Of a DNA stretch of 64,000 nt, positions 24,950 to 35,200 are shown piece by piece. How positions within the stretch are numbered: position 1 is the first letter of the stretch; every line of letters begins with the position of its first letter. A model generated the notes under the pieces. It saw only the letters and a list, made by a program, of their open reading frames with translations. It did not search any database and was not told the DNA's origin. The stretch lies in NCBI GenBank assembly GCA_040218415.1, contig JAVJRN010000025.1:50921-114920 (forward strand), given 5' to 3'. A program made the translations under genes and the position numbers. Source of the DNA: JAVJRN01 sp040218415 (lineage in GTDB: Bacteria > Bacteroidota > Bacteroidia > Cytophagales > Cyclobacteriaceae).

Positions 24950-26968
24950 ATGAAGAAAAACGAAATACCAGGCTTGGTCAAGAACGATCCTTGGTTGGAG
25001 CCGCACACACAACAAATTATAGATAGAACAGAAAGGTTTGAGCATAGAAAAGCTGAGTTAGTAAAAAAGTACGGCAGCTTACAGAAATTCGCTGAAGGCT
25101 ATACTTATTATGGCTTCAATTATGACAAAAAAGCCAAAGGCTGGTGGTACCGCGAATGGGCACCCAAAGCGGAAGCACTCTTCTTAACGGGGGATTTTAA
25201 CCAGTGGGACAAGGCCTCCCACAAAATGACCCGACTCGATTCTGGCGTTTGGGAAATCTTTTTGCCAGACAAAGAGTATAAAGCAACTTTAACTCACGAG
25301 AGTGCTGTAAAAGTGCATGTCAAAGGCGCTAATGGCACGGCAATAGATCGCATCCCAACGTATATTAAGTATGTGACGCAAGATGAAAAGACCTATGACT
25401 TTACTGGTCGCTTGTGGGATCCGCCCAAACCATTTAAGTGGACAGATAAAACTTTTAGCTGTGAGGAGGCTTACAAAAATCCCTACATCTACGAATGCCA
25501 TGTGGGCATGGCGCAGGAAAAAGAAGGCTTAGGCACTTACCTCGAATTTGCGAAAAACATCTTGCCAAAGATTAAAGAGCAGGGCTACAACACGATTCAA
25601 ATGATGGCCATTCAGGAGCATCCGTATTATGGATCGTTCGGTTACCACGTAAGCAACTTTTTTGCTCCTTCGAGCCGATTTGGTACGCCTTACGAGTTGA
25701 AGCAACTAATCGATACTGCCCACGGTATGGGCATTGCCGTAATTATGGATATTGTACATTCTCATGCGGTAAAAAATATTGCCGAGGGACTGAATGAATT
25801 CGACGGATCTGGCGGACAGTATTTTCATGAAGGAGGCAGAGGAAATCATGATCTTTGGGATTCTAAGCTCTTCAACTATGGCAAGGAGGAAGTGCTTCAA
25901 TTTTTGGTTTCCAATACCAAATACTGGATTGAAGAATTTCATATCGACGGCTATAGATATGATGGCGTGACGTCCATGCTTTATTTCCATCATGGAGATA
26001 TAAGTTTTGATAGTTATGACAAGTACTTTGAAGAGACTGACTGGGATGTGCTCACTTATTTTCAGTTGGCCAATACGGTAATTAAAGAGTTGAAACCTGG
26101 ATCTATTGTAGTGGCGGAAGACATGAGTGGCATGCCAGGATTATGTCGCCCAGTGGCAGAAGGCGGCATGGGCTTTGACTTCCGGCTTGGCATGGGCATT
26201 CCTGACTTTTGGATCAAATTATTGAAACACAAAACAGACGATGAATGGAACATTCATGAACTGTGGGGAACGCTCACCAATCGAAGATTTGGAGAGCGCA
26301 CCATAGCTTATGCCGAATCACACGATCAGGCATTGGTCGGTGATAAGTCGATCGCATTCTGGCTGATGGACAAGGAGATGTACACGCACATGCACAAGGA
26401 CTATGATTCGATTATCATCGATCGTGGCATTGCCTTACACAAGTTGATCAGGTTATTCACTTTGAGTTTGGGCGGTGAAGGCTGGCTCAATTTTATTGGG
26501 AATGAATTTGGGCATCCGGAGTGGGTCGATTTTCCAAGGGAAGGCAATGGCTGGAGTTATCAGTACGCGAGAAGGCAGTGGAGCTTGCAGGAAAACCCAG
26601 ACCTACGCTACCAATACATGTACAATTTCGGTGCGGAAATGGTCAATAGAGCAAAGGAAAATAATATTGTTGCTTCGTCACCAGCACAGCAGTTGAATAT
26701 GGACGAGAACAACAAAACGATCATTTTCGAAAGAAACAACTTGATTTTCCTTTTCAATTTCCACCCGACGAACTCCGTACCCGATTATCGTTTTAAAGTG
26801 CCAGATTCAGGCCAATATGAAATAGTGCTCAATTCTGATAAAGCGGAGTTTGGTGGATATGATCGCATCGATGACGAGATGCAATACCCAACTGTCAAGC
26901 TTTTTGGCGAATGCTTCCTTAGTGTGTACTTACCATCAAGGGTTGCTTTGGTAATGAAAAAGGTGTAA
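24950..26968 (+). CDS. glgB: 1,4-alpha-glucan branching enzyme, eukaryotic-like GH13_8 type
   Basis: This 672-residue cytosolic enzyme forms alpha-1,6 branches in glycogen. It has an N-terminal CBM48 domain (about 60-150; WYREWAPKAEALFLTGDFNQW). The GH13 barrel shows GSFGYHVSNFFAPSSRFGTP, MDIVHSHAVKN, GYRYDGVTSM with nucleophile Asp338, VAEDMSG with acid Glu390, and ESHDQ (456-460). A beta-sandwich tail ends the protein. The motifs and length resemble eukaryotic GBE1 and related Bacteroidota enzymes (GH13_8) more than the longer E. coli GlgB. No other glycogen gene adjoins. A strong terminator follows. Confidence 0.93.
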   Translation: MKKNEIPGLVKNDPWLEPHTQQIIDRTERFEHRKAELVKKYGSLQKFAEGYTYYGFNYDKKAKGWWYREWAPKAEALFLTGDFNQWDKASHKMTRLDSGVWEIFLPDKEYKATLTHESAVKVHVKGANGTAIDRIPTYIKYVTQDEKTYDFTGRLWDPPKPFKWTDKTFSCEEAYKNPYIYECHVGMAQEKEGLGTYLEFAKNILPKIKEQGYNTIQMMAIQEHPYYGSFGYHVSNFFAPSSRFGTPYELKQLIDTAHGMGIAVIMDIVHSHAVKNIAEGLNEFDGSGGQYFHEGGRGNHDLWDSKLFNYGKEEVLQFLVSNTKYWIEEFHIDGYRYDGVTSMLYFHHGDISFDSYDKYFEETDWDVLTYFQLANTVIKELKPGSIVVAEDMSGMPGLCRPVAEGGMGFDFRLGMGIPDFWIKLLKHKTDDEWNIHELWGTLTNRRFGERTIAYAESHDQALVGDKSIAFWLMDKEMYTHMHKDYDSIIIDRGIALHKLIRLFTLSLGGEGWLNFIGNEFGHPEWVDFPREGNGWSYQYARRQWSLQENPDLRYQYMYNFGAEMVNRAKENNIVASSPAQQLNMDENNKTIIFERNNLIFLFNFHPTNSVPDYRFKVPDSGQYEIVLNSDKAEFGGYDRIDDEMQYPTVKLFGECFLSVYLPSRVALVMKKV

Positions 26969-27016
26969 AAACCAGAATAAGTAATTATCATTATAAAAGG
27001 AGGTCAACAATTAATA

Positions 27017-27053
27017 ATAAAAGCTTGAATCGAAGATTCAAGCTTTATTTTTG
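27017..27053 (+). terminator. Rho-independent terminator after glgB
   Basis: A 12-bp perfect stem (AAAGCTTGAATC and GATTCAAGCTTT, 27020-27031 and 27035-27046) with a 3-base loop is followed by ATTTTTG. Just upstream at 26997-27006 sits AAAGGAGGTC, a strong Shine-Dalgarno look-alike with no gene behind it. Confidence 0.85.
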
Positions 27054-27086
27054 TGAGGTAAATAGAAAACAAGCGCGGAGAACACA

Positions 27087-30011
27087 ATGAATTTTGAGCA
27101 ATTAGGATCGCAGTTAGAAGGAGAGCTTTTTACGGATGAAGTAACCAGACGATTATACGCCACAGATGCGTCCGCCTACCGGGAATTACCAATAGCCGTG
27201 GCTGTTCCGAAATCGGTTAAAGATTTGATAACCTTGGTCAATTTTGCTCGGGAAAATAACACATCGGTGATTCCGAGAACGGCAGGAACTTCACTTGCCG
27301 GACAAGTGGTAGGGCCGGGGATTGTAGTAGATGTTTCGAAGCATTTTAATAAAGTGCTTGACATCAATAGCAATGAAGGTTGGGTACGTGTGCAGCCGGG
27401 AATCGTGCGCGATGATCTCAATAAGCATTTGAAACCATTGGGTTATTTCTTTGCTCCGGAAACCTCCACGGCAAATCGCGCAATGATTGGCGGTATGATT
27501 GGCAATAATTCCTGCGGTACCAATTCTGTAGTTTATGGCAGTACCAGAGAACATTTGCTTGAAACCGATGCGATCTTGGCCGACGGGCATCATGTGACTT
27601 TTGGTTCGCTTGATTTGAGTGCATTCTTGGCCAAGGCCAATGGCATGCACATGGATTCTGAAATCGAGGCGAGTATCTATTTTGATATTCGGGAAATGCT
27701 CATGGACAAAAAAAATATCCAAGAAATTGAAGCAGGATTTCCCAAAGCTTCAGTGGAGCGAAGAAATACAGGCTATGCGATAGACATGCTCGCTCGGCAA
27801 AAGCCTTTTAATGAAGACGGAGCATTGTTTAATTTTTCCAGTCTTTTGGCGGGTTCGGAGGGCACACTGGCATTCATTACTTCTGCCAAACTGAAGCTCA
27901 CGCCTTTGGCGCCTCCACACAAGCAGCTTGTTTGTATACATTGTCATACCATAGACGAGTCACTTCATGCCAATTTGATTGCCCTGAAGCATCAACCTTC
28001 GGCTTGCGAGCTGATGGACCATTACGTATTGGAAGCAACCAAGCGCAACAGGATGTACGCCGCTTACCGCTTTTTTGTAGAAGGAGATCCACAAGCCATT
28101 TTGGTCGCGGAAATCACCAGAGAAGCACCAGAGCAGTTGGCCACCGATGTTGCGGCACTGATCGCCGAGCTTAAGGAAAAAGGATTGGGCTATTCCTATC
28201 CTACCGTATCGGGTGATGACATTGCCAAGGTTTGGGGCTTGAGAAAAGCAGGGCTTGGCCTTTTGTCCAATGTGCCTGGCGATGCAAAACCTGTTCCGGT
28301 GATTGAAGATACAGCAGTAGATGTGGCGGATCTTCCGGCGTATATTCAAGAGTTTAATCAAATTTTGGAGAAACACGACCTCTATTGCGTGCATTATGCA
28401 CATGCTGGCTCGGGTGAGTTGCATTTGCGGCCAATCATCGATTTGAAAACCACGGAAGGGGTAGCTCAATTTCGCACCATTGCCGAGGAAATAGCGAAGT
28501 TGGTTAAAAAATACAAAGGGTCACTTTCAGGGGAGCATGGAGATGGCCGTTTGCGAGGAGAATTTATACCGCAAATGGTAGGCGCACATAATTATGAGCT
28601 AATCAAGCAGGTCAAAAAGTCTTGGGATCCTCAAAATATATTCAACCCGGGTAAGATTGTGGATACGCCACCAATGGATACTTCTCTGAGATTTGCCGTA
28701 GATCGACCTACGCCAACCTTTGAAACAAAACTTGATTTTTCAGAAACTCAGGGGATAGTGCGCGCCGCGGAGCAATGCAATGGTTCTGGTGATTGCCGAA
28801 AAACGGAACTCTCCGGCGGCACGATGTGCCCAAGCTACATGGCCACACGCAATGAAAAAGATACTACCCGAGCAAGAGCAAATATTCTTCGTGAAATCCT
28901 CTCCGATCCAGACAAGAAAACACCCTTTGCAAGTAAAGAAATAAAAGAAGTGATGGACTTGTGTCTGTCATGTAAGGGCTGTAAGTCCGAGTGCCCGTCA
29001 AATGTGGACATGGGCAAACTCAAAGCCGAGTGGCAATATCAATATTACAAAGAGCACGGCGTGCCATTCAGGAATAAACTGATTGGCGGCTTTGCGGGTG
29101 GTATGAAGCTGGCTTCTGCCTTGCCTTTCGGTTATCGATTGACATTTGGAAACAAGCTAACTTCTTCGATCGCCAAGTCGGTGATGGGATTTGCACAAAA
29201 GCGAAGCATGCCCGAGCTTTCTCCAAAGACCTGGAAAACTTGGTTTGACAAAGATTTTCAGCCCAAAACGACCCAACCGAAGAAAACGATTTACCTATTC
29301 ATAGACGAGTTCATCAACTATAATGAAGCGCAAATAGGCATTACCACCACGAAGTTGCTTGATGCGCTGGGTTATCAAATAAAAACGATAGCCCACAAAG
29401 AATCCGGGCGTAGTTACTTGTCGAAAGGGTTACTCGATGAGGCGGAGGCTTTAGCGAATTTTAACGTAGACAAATTTGCAGGATTAATTACTGAGGCCAC
29501 ACCGCTCATAGGTGTGGAACCATCGGCGATTTTGACTTTTCGTGACGAATATCCTGACTTGCTTCGTGGTGAAAAGAAGGAGCAGGCATTGGCGATTGCT
29601 GCACACACTTTTATGATTGAGGAATTTCTAGCCAAAGAGCTGGATGCAGGCCATATTGATGTTTCGCTTTTTGAAAAAGTGGAAAAAACGGTTAAGTATC
29701 ATGGACATTGTCAGCAAAAAGCGGTCTCTTCATTGACGCCAGTCAAAAAAATATTGACACAGCTTGGTGGTTATGAGGTGCATATGATTCCATCGGGTTG
29801 TTGCGGTATGGCGGGTTCTTTTGGGTATGAAAAAGAGCATTACGCATTGAGTATGCAGATCGGTGAGTTGGTACTTTTCCCAACGGTCAGAAAACAACCA
29901 GACGAAGTGATCATATCCGCGACGGGTACAAGTTGTCGTCATCAGATTAAAGATGGCACGAGTAAAAAGGCGTTGCATCCTGTAGACTTGCTTTATGCTG
30001 CTTTGAAGTAA
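27087..30011 (+). CDS. Fused FAD-binding/(Fe-S) oxidoreductase, GlcD-GlcF-like
   Basis: This 974-residue protein joins three parts. Residues about 35-180 are FAD_binding_4 (PRTAGTSLAGQ, GGMIGNNSCGTNS). Residues about 280-540 are the FAD-linked oxidase C-terminal domain (HYAHAGSGELHLRP, SGEHGDGRLRG). A cysteine-rich segment (about 565-650; CNGSGDCRKT, CLSCKGCKSECPSN) binds Fe-S clusters, and a C-terminal CCG-type domain follows (SGCCGMAGSFGYEKEHY near 900). The layout is that of YdiJ-like D-2-hydroxyacid dehydrogenases, which probably oxidise D-lactate or a related acid and pass electrons to the respiratory chain. The substrate is not resolved here. Confidence 0.92.
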   Translation: MNFEQLGSQLEGELFTDEVTRRLYATDASAYRELPIAVAVPKSVKDLITLVNFARENNTSVIPRTAGTSLAGQVVGPGIVVDVSKHFNKVLDINSNEGWVRVQPGIVRDDLNKHLKPLGYFFAPETSTANRAMIGGMIGNNSCGTNSVVYGSTREHLLETDAILADGHHVTFGSLDLSAFLAKANGMHMDSEIEASIYFDIREMLMDKKNIQEIEAGFPKASVERRNTGYAIDMLARQKPFNEDGALFNFSSLLAGSEGTLAFITSAKLKLTPLAPPHKQLVCIHCHTIDESLHANLIALKHQPSACELMDHYVLEATKRNRMYAAYRFFVEGDPQAILVAEITREAPEQLATDVAALIAELKEKGLGYSYPTVSGDDIAKVWGLRKAGLGLLSNVPGDAKPVPVIEDTAVDVADLPAYIQEFNQILEKHDLYCVHYAHAGSGELHLRPIIDLKTTEGVAQFRTIAEEIAKLVKKYKGSLSGEHGDGRLRGEFIPQMVGAHNYELIKQVKKSWDPQNIFNPGKIVDTPPMDTSLRFAVDRPTPTFETKLDFSETQGIVRAAEQCNGSGDCRKTELSGGTMCPSYMATRNEKDTTRARANILREILSDPDKKTPFASKEIKEVMDLCLSCKGCKSECPSNVDMGKLKAEWQYQYYKEHGVPFRNKLIGGFAGGMKLASALPFGYRLTFGNKLTSSIAKSVMGFAQKRSMPELSPKTWKTWFDKDFQPKTTQPKKTIYLFIDEFINYNEAQIGITTTKLLDALGYQIKTIAHKESGRSYLSKGLLDEAEALANFNVDKFAGLITEATPLIGVEPSAILTFRDEYPDLLRGEKKEQALAIAAHTFMIEEFLAKELDAGHIDVSLFEKVEKTVKYHGHCQQKAVSSLTPVKKILTQLGGYEVHMIPSGCCGMAGSFGYEKEHYALSMQIGELVLFPTVRKQPDEVIISATGTSCRHQIKDGTSKKALHPVDLLYAALK

Positions 30012-30043
30012 ACAGCTTATTTATACATCAATTCAAAGAACCA

Positions 30044-30685
30044 ATGATGAAGGTCTTTCTTGTGTTTATATTTTCTATTTTCTTGTCGTTATCTGTTTTT
30101 TCCCAACAGATTAAACTCCCGCGAGATTATCAATATTATTTAAAGGGCGGAGAGATCAGTTTTGAGAAAGGTTTAGAAATATTGCGAAAAGGAGCACATT
30201 CGGCGGTGGTTTCTCATGTAGACCAAACGGTGACCATTAAAGAAGTCGTTTCCAGTCTGGGACAGCCTTTTCCATACAAGGACTTCACCACTTTAAATGG
30301 CGATAGGATAAAAGCGGAAGATTTGCGGGGCAAAATACTGGTGATCAATTACTGGTTTGTAGGTTGTAAGCCATGCATTGCAGAAATACCCGAACTGAAC
30401 CAACTGGTAGCCAAACATCAGGACGATGAGGTCATCTTTTTGGCATTGGCCAATGACCCGGCTGACAGAGTGGCAAGCTTGCTCACACGTTTTCCATTCG
30501 ATTACACGATTATCCCTGACGAGATGGAGTTTGGAATGAATTTGGGGATAAGGGCTTACCCAACTCACATGTTTGTAGACCCTGAGGGAAAGATCGTTGA
30601 TTTATTTTCTGGTCAGTACGAGGGAGTTGGCAATAAGATTTCAAGAAAAATTAAAAAACTGATTTCAAAATGGGACAAAAAGTAG
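30044..30685 (+). CDS. TlpA-like thiol-disulfide oxidoreductase
   Basis: This 213-residue exported protein has a signal peptide (1-21, ending SVFSQ). After a linker domain, a TlpA/ResA-type thioredoxin fold runs from about residue 72 to the end: NYWFVGCKPCIAEIPELN with the redox pair C108/C111, and the cis-proline region IRAYPTHMFVD. It probably reduces or exchanges disulfides in the periplasm. The gene begins 32 bp after the large oxidoreductase and overlaps the next gene by 16 bp, so these form an operon. Confidence 0.9.
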   Translation: MMKVFLVFIFSIFLSLSVFSQQIKLPRDYQYYLKGGEISFEKGLEILRKGAHSAVVSHVDQTVTIKEVVSSLGQPFPYKDFTTLNGDRIKAEDLRGKILVINYWFVGCKPCIAEIPELNQLVAKHQDDEVIFLALANDPADRVASLLTRFPFDYTIIPDEMEFGMNLGIRAYPTHMFVDPEGKIVDLFSGQYEGVGNKISRKIKKLISKWDKK

Positions 30686-31548
30686 CTTTAGTTCTTTCCA
30701 GTGGCGGAGCAAGAGGACTTGCTCATATTGGCGTTATTGAAGGCCTTTTGGCCAATGATTATGAAATAGCTTCTATTTCAGGTTCTTCTATGGGTGCGGT
30801 TGTGGGTGCTTTCTATGCAGCGGGGAAGCTTGATTTATACCACGAATGGGTATTGGAGTTGGATCGCTATGATATTTTTAAGTTGTTAGATTTTTCCTTG
30901 TCCACACAGGGCTTTTTAAGGGGAGAAAAAGTGTTTAAAGAGTTGGTAAAAGTCATAGACGATTTGAATATCGAGGATATGAATATTTCTTTCAAAGCTT
31001 TAGCCACGGATATCATCAATAAAAAGGAAGTAATATTCGATAAAGGAAGTATGTACGAGGCAATTAAAGCCTCGGTGGCGATTCCTACTGTTATCAGGCC
31101 TGTGCCTTATCAAGACACATTTCTTGTAGATGGTGCTGTAATTAATCCAATTCCAATTAGTTGTGTTCAAAGGCAGGAAGGTGATATTTTGGTGGTTTCC
31201 AATGTAAACGCAATGATTCCTTATACCGCACCCAAAAGAACCGAGGCAGAAATCGAAAAGGCCAAGACCTATCAAGCGAAAATTCAAAACTTTTTGGATA
31301 AATGGTCTCATATGCTGCCGGGAAGTAATGAACCAAAGAAGAAACTGGGTTATTTCGATCTGATGACCAGCTCTATTGAGCTGATGCAAGACCGACTTAC
31401 TTCATTGATGTTGGAAAAATACCACCCAGAAATCATCATCGAAATTTCACGGGAAATATGCACCACGTTCGAATTTTATAAGGCAGAAGAAATCATTGCA
31501 GCAGGGCGCAAATCATTGGAAAATAGTATTTTAACGACGCATAAATAA
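30670..31548 (+). CDS. Patatin-like phospholipase
   Basis: This 292-residue cytosolic protein has no signal peptide. The patatin domain shows oxyanion loop SSGGARGLAHIG (10-21), nucleophile elbow GSSMG with Ser40, and DGA with Asp154. It resembles the short RssA/YlbK-type patatins rather than the barrel-fused enzyme at 4782-7082. Its start overlaps the thioredoxin-like gene by 16 bp in another frame, which implies coupled translation. It is a predicted lipid acyl hydrolase; the substrate is unknown. Confidence 0.9.
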   Translation: MGQKVALVLSSGGARGLAHIGVIEGLLANDYEIASISGSSMGAVVGAFYAAGKLDLYHEWVLELDRYDIFKLLDFSLSTQGFLRGEKVFKELVKVIDDLNIEDMNISFKALATDIINKKEVIFDKGSMYEAIKASVAIPTVIRPVPYQDTFLVDGAVINPIPISCVQRQEGDILVVSNVNAMIPYTAPKRTEAEIEKAKTYQAKIQNFLDKWSHMLPGSNEPKKKLGYFDLMTSSIELMQDRLTSLMLEKYHPEIIIEISREICTTFEFYKAEEIIAAGRKSLENSILTTHK

Positions 31549-31593
31549 TCGCCAAAAAGAGAACGATCTGCTACTCAATCCTGTTTTTTCAAT

Positions 31594-32187
31594 ATGGAAA
31601 CTCAAACCAACCAACCCATCAACTCCGCGGACATCAATGCCGCATTAAGCTATCAAGAATACCGTGATTTGATCGATCATTTGCTGCTTCTAGGCAAAAC
31701 CACAGGTGATAATCAATCGGAAGCCATGGCGCACTATGCCAAGATGAATGTGTCCCGAATGACAAAATGGGATAAAATATTTAAGGTGAGTGAGGAGGCC
31801 AAGCGTAAAGTTCAGGCGGTAAAAAACCCACAGACTTGGCTCGTGATCACCGAAGGATGGTGTGGAGATGCTGCACAAAACATTCCAATCATGATGAAGC
31901 TAGCTGCGGAGAATCCCTTGATAGAGGTACGTTTTTTATTGCGAGATGAAAACCTACACATCATGGATCAATACCTCACCAACGGAGGCCGATCTATCCC
32001 GAAACTCATTGCTTTAGATACCACCACTTTAGCGCAAATATTCACTTGGGGACCAAGACCTGCTGCTGCACAAGCCCTTTTTATGGAATTAAAGTCACAA
32101 GGACTGGATTACGCTGAGCCGATACATGCATGGTATGCTAAAGACAAAGGGCAGCATGCTCAGAAGGAAATCGTTGACCTTTTGTAA
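31594..32187 (+). CDS. Thioredoxin-fold protein with a single active-site cysteine
   Basis: This 197-residue cytosolic protein has a helical N-terminus followed by a thioredoxin-like fold: WLVITEGWCGDAAQNIPIM with Cys90 and a cis-proline loop GGRSIPKLIALD. The usual CxxC second cysteine is replaced (CGDA), so classical disulfide exchange is unlikely. Such proteins are frequent in Bacteroidota (thioredoxin family, bacillithiol- or peroxide-related roles have been proposed for similar WCGDC-type proteins). It lies 45 bp after the patatin gene, probably in the same operon. Confidence 0.8.
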   Translation: METQTNQPINSADINAALSYQEYRDLIDHLLLLGKTTGDNQSEAMAHYAKMNVSRMTKWDKIFKVSEEAKRKVQAVKNPQTWLVITEGWCGDAAQNIPIMMKLAAENPLIEVRFLLRDENLHIMDQYLTNGGRSIPKLIALDTTTLAQIFTWGPRPAAAQALFMELKSQGLDYAEPIHAWYAKDKGQHAQKEIVDLL

Positions 32188-32223
32188 GCCAAAAATAGCC
32201 TTCTGATCAAGCCTTTTGCTTCA

Positions 32224-35200
32224 CTAATGTTTGATAACAATCTTCATACTTAGCGTCGCATTCCGACCACCAAGTTGCTTGAAAGTTGCCAAATACACGC
32301 CGCTTTCCAAGTGACTCACCTGAATCTTGAGCTTTTGATCAAAACCATCGTTGAGCTTTTCTTGAATTAATAATTGGCCTTGAAGGTTGTGTATTTCTAC
32401 AACATAGTCCTCGGACAATAAGCGATCATAGGCGATGGTTAAAAAGTCACTGGTGGGGTTAGGGTAGATGCTTAGCGATTTGAAACCTTGGTTATAAATA
32501 GAGAGCAATCCAACTCGTGTCACTTCTATTCCATTTTCTGTAATAAATGCTTCCAGTTTGAAGTTATTGGCATCAAACCCATTGCCACCGATTTCAAACT
32601 CTACAAACGAGTCAGGATCCATTGGTATTCCCGGGAATTCTATATTGAAGCGGTATAATCCCGGAGGAAGGAAATTGAACTCAAACTCTCCGTTATCATT
32701 GGTTTCTACATAGGCCAAAAGTTCCCAAGTACCATCTTGATAGATGTCACGTCCACTAGCTCTGAACCTGCGTACGCTACAGCCTGCTTTTTTGACTTTG
32801 CGTCTTTCTAGCAATCTTCCTTCATCAAAATCGGATTCCACTGTACCCACGACTACACCTTCACCATCATCAGGCCCTAAAGGAGCCGGAAAAAACTGCA
32901 TAGTGTAGTCATTGATATCTTGGTCATTGAAAAGTAAAATGGTGTCAGCTTCCGTCCAAAGGTCAGTGTCCCGATAATAGGTTGGGAGATATATTTTTTT
33001 ATCCTCCGCATCCAACTGCTCTGAGTCTGTAATGGCCAGATAGCGACCAATGACAAGATTATTGGCAGTAAATGCGCCATTACTCACAGGTACAGTGCGC
33101 GCATTGAAATATCCTGTATCGCTTTCAATGATCTGGAGTAGGCGGACATTGCCGATTGCCAGCGGCTGATCATTTATACCCTGAATACTGCCTGTAAGGT
33201 TAGCAGATGCGGCGATCACAATTTCGTCGCTCTCCAGTATCAAATCTGGAAACGCCGGATTTTCTATAGTTAAGCGATAAGTGCCCATGTTTTCAAATAC
33301 CAACTGATCGATGAAATAGCTGGCTTGCGTGGCTGCCGTTACCACTTCATTCGTGGCTAAAAGATTGGAAAGCCGCCAAGTATAATTGTTGCCAGCACCT
33401 TGTGTAAAAGCTTGTAGTAGAAAGCTGCTGCCCGTAGGGATGGTATCAGAAGCGACTGTTCTTACACTGGCCTGCGGAGTGTAGTTGCTAGCATTGGAGA
33501 GTAAGGACTCGGCTAAAAGCAAGTCTCCGAAATCCAATGCATTGTCAGAAACATTGAGTGACGTGAGTGCAGTCATGGACTCAAGAGAAAGTAGACTTGT
33601 AAAGCCATTTTGGCTTATGTCAAGAGAAGCCAATGCGGATAGTGTGAAAAAAGCGTTAGAAAAATCACCAACTATTCCCTTGTCGGAAAGATCCAGACCT
33701 ACTACACGATTGTCGTCATTTAGTGTCACTTCTTCTCTTGCGCTTAGTGCTAAGCCAGTCCAATTTTCGGCTGTATTTCTCCAAGATGCTCCATCATAGA
33801 TTTCGTAAATTTCATTGATGGTGACAGAATCCTGCTCGGCAGGCGTAAACGTGGCAAATAGAGACCGGAGGGATTGGATGTTGGAAATATTTCCATCAAT
33901 ATCTTCTGCAATAGCATGAATATCGTAAAAGGCTTCACGCACAAAAACTCCAGAAGACTGGGTGCTACCTGGTGTTCCTAAAGTATTGAAATCAGCAGTA
34001 GCCGCGAGTATCTGATTAGGTATTGGGTTTTCGCCTTGTGCAGCCAGTTTAATGGCCGATTCGGTAGGTACTTCATCGCCAGCTGCAACAGCCACCAAGT
34101 ACAAGGTGGAGACTTCATTGAGCAAGTAGTCAAGCGATAATTCATCTCCAACGATATTTCCCTCTAAGGAGAACCAAACGGGTGAGATTTCACTAACAAT
34201 GCTTAAAGGTGCATCGCTTTGATCACTAATGCCACGTGTAACATTGGTAAGTTGAATGATCACATTATCACTCTGTGTATTTGGAACACCGTAGCTTGCT
34301 TGATTATTGTTGTAAGCTCCAAAAGTGGTAATCGAACCAATTCGGGTAAAAGTGGTGCCGCCATCAAAGCTAATCTCAAACATGAGCTGATCATTATCTG
34401 GGGTATTGGTGGTTGTCCAAGAGATGATTTCTTGGGTACCCACCAGCCATGTCTCACCGCCATTTGGCCTTTCAACGGTCAAGGTTCTATCCACTGTGCC
34501 CATCTCAAAAGTTGCGTCACTGATATCTTCAACTGCTTTGGTATCATTCAATACTTTTACCAAACATTGGGTAGAATTAGTAGCAGGTACTTGAAAGTTG
34601 AAAGAACCATTAAAATCACGAGAAGAGCCTTCAGTCAACAGCTCAAAAGAGGCTCCATTATCTGTACTTAAAAATACTTGTATCAAGTCGTTAGATTCGA
34701 AACTTACGCCACTCCACCTAATCGTTTGCTGCGAGCCAACTTCCCATAATTCCCCACCATTGGGATTGGTGACTACTACGGACACAGGCGCCACTATTGA
34801 AAAGAAATTATTGCTTCTGTCCGTGGCATCTCTTGCTGTTGTAGAAACTCGTATCATGGACGATGAATTATTTGGCAAATCAGGAACCATCCAATTATAG
34901 GTAGAAACAAATGCACCACGTGCTATTTCAATATATGAGGCACCTCCATTGGTGGTAAGTTCCACGATAAAAATTTCTTCTGCACCTATATTTTCTGAGG
35001 TCCAGGTAACTTCAAATTCATCTCCAACTGTTATTGATTCGCCACCATTTGGAGTGATTACGGTTATAGTTGGAGTTGCTTGTATCGTGAAGTTTGCGTC
35101 TGATTCATCAGCCACGTCTGCAGTTGTATTAGTGACTTTAATCTTATTGTTAGTTCCTACTTCAAAAGGGACAGTCCAAGAATAAGTGCCATTGAATGTA

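Noticed and set aside
27176..28469. Several long minus-strand frames inside the FAD/Fe-S oxidoreductase gene
   Set aside because: They are antisense shadows of a well-supported 974-residue gene and show no protein motifs of their own.
30670..30685. Possible frameshift or fusion between the TlpA-like and patatin genes
   Set aside because: Both proteins are complete with their own starts and motifs. A 16-bp overlap in different frames is ordinary coupled translation.
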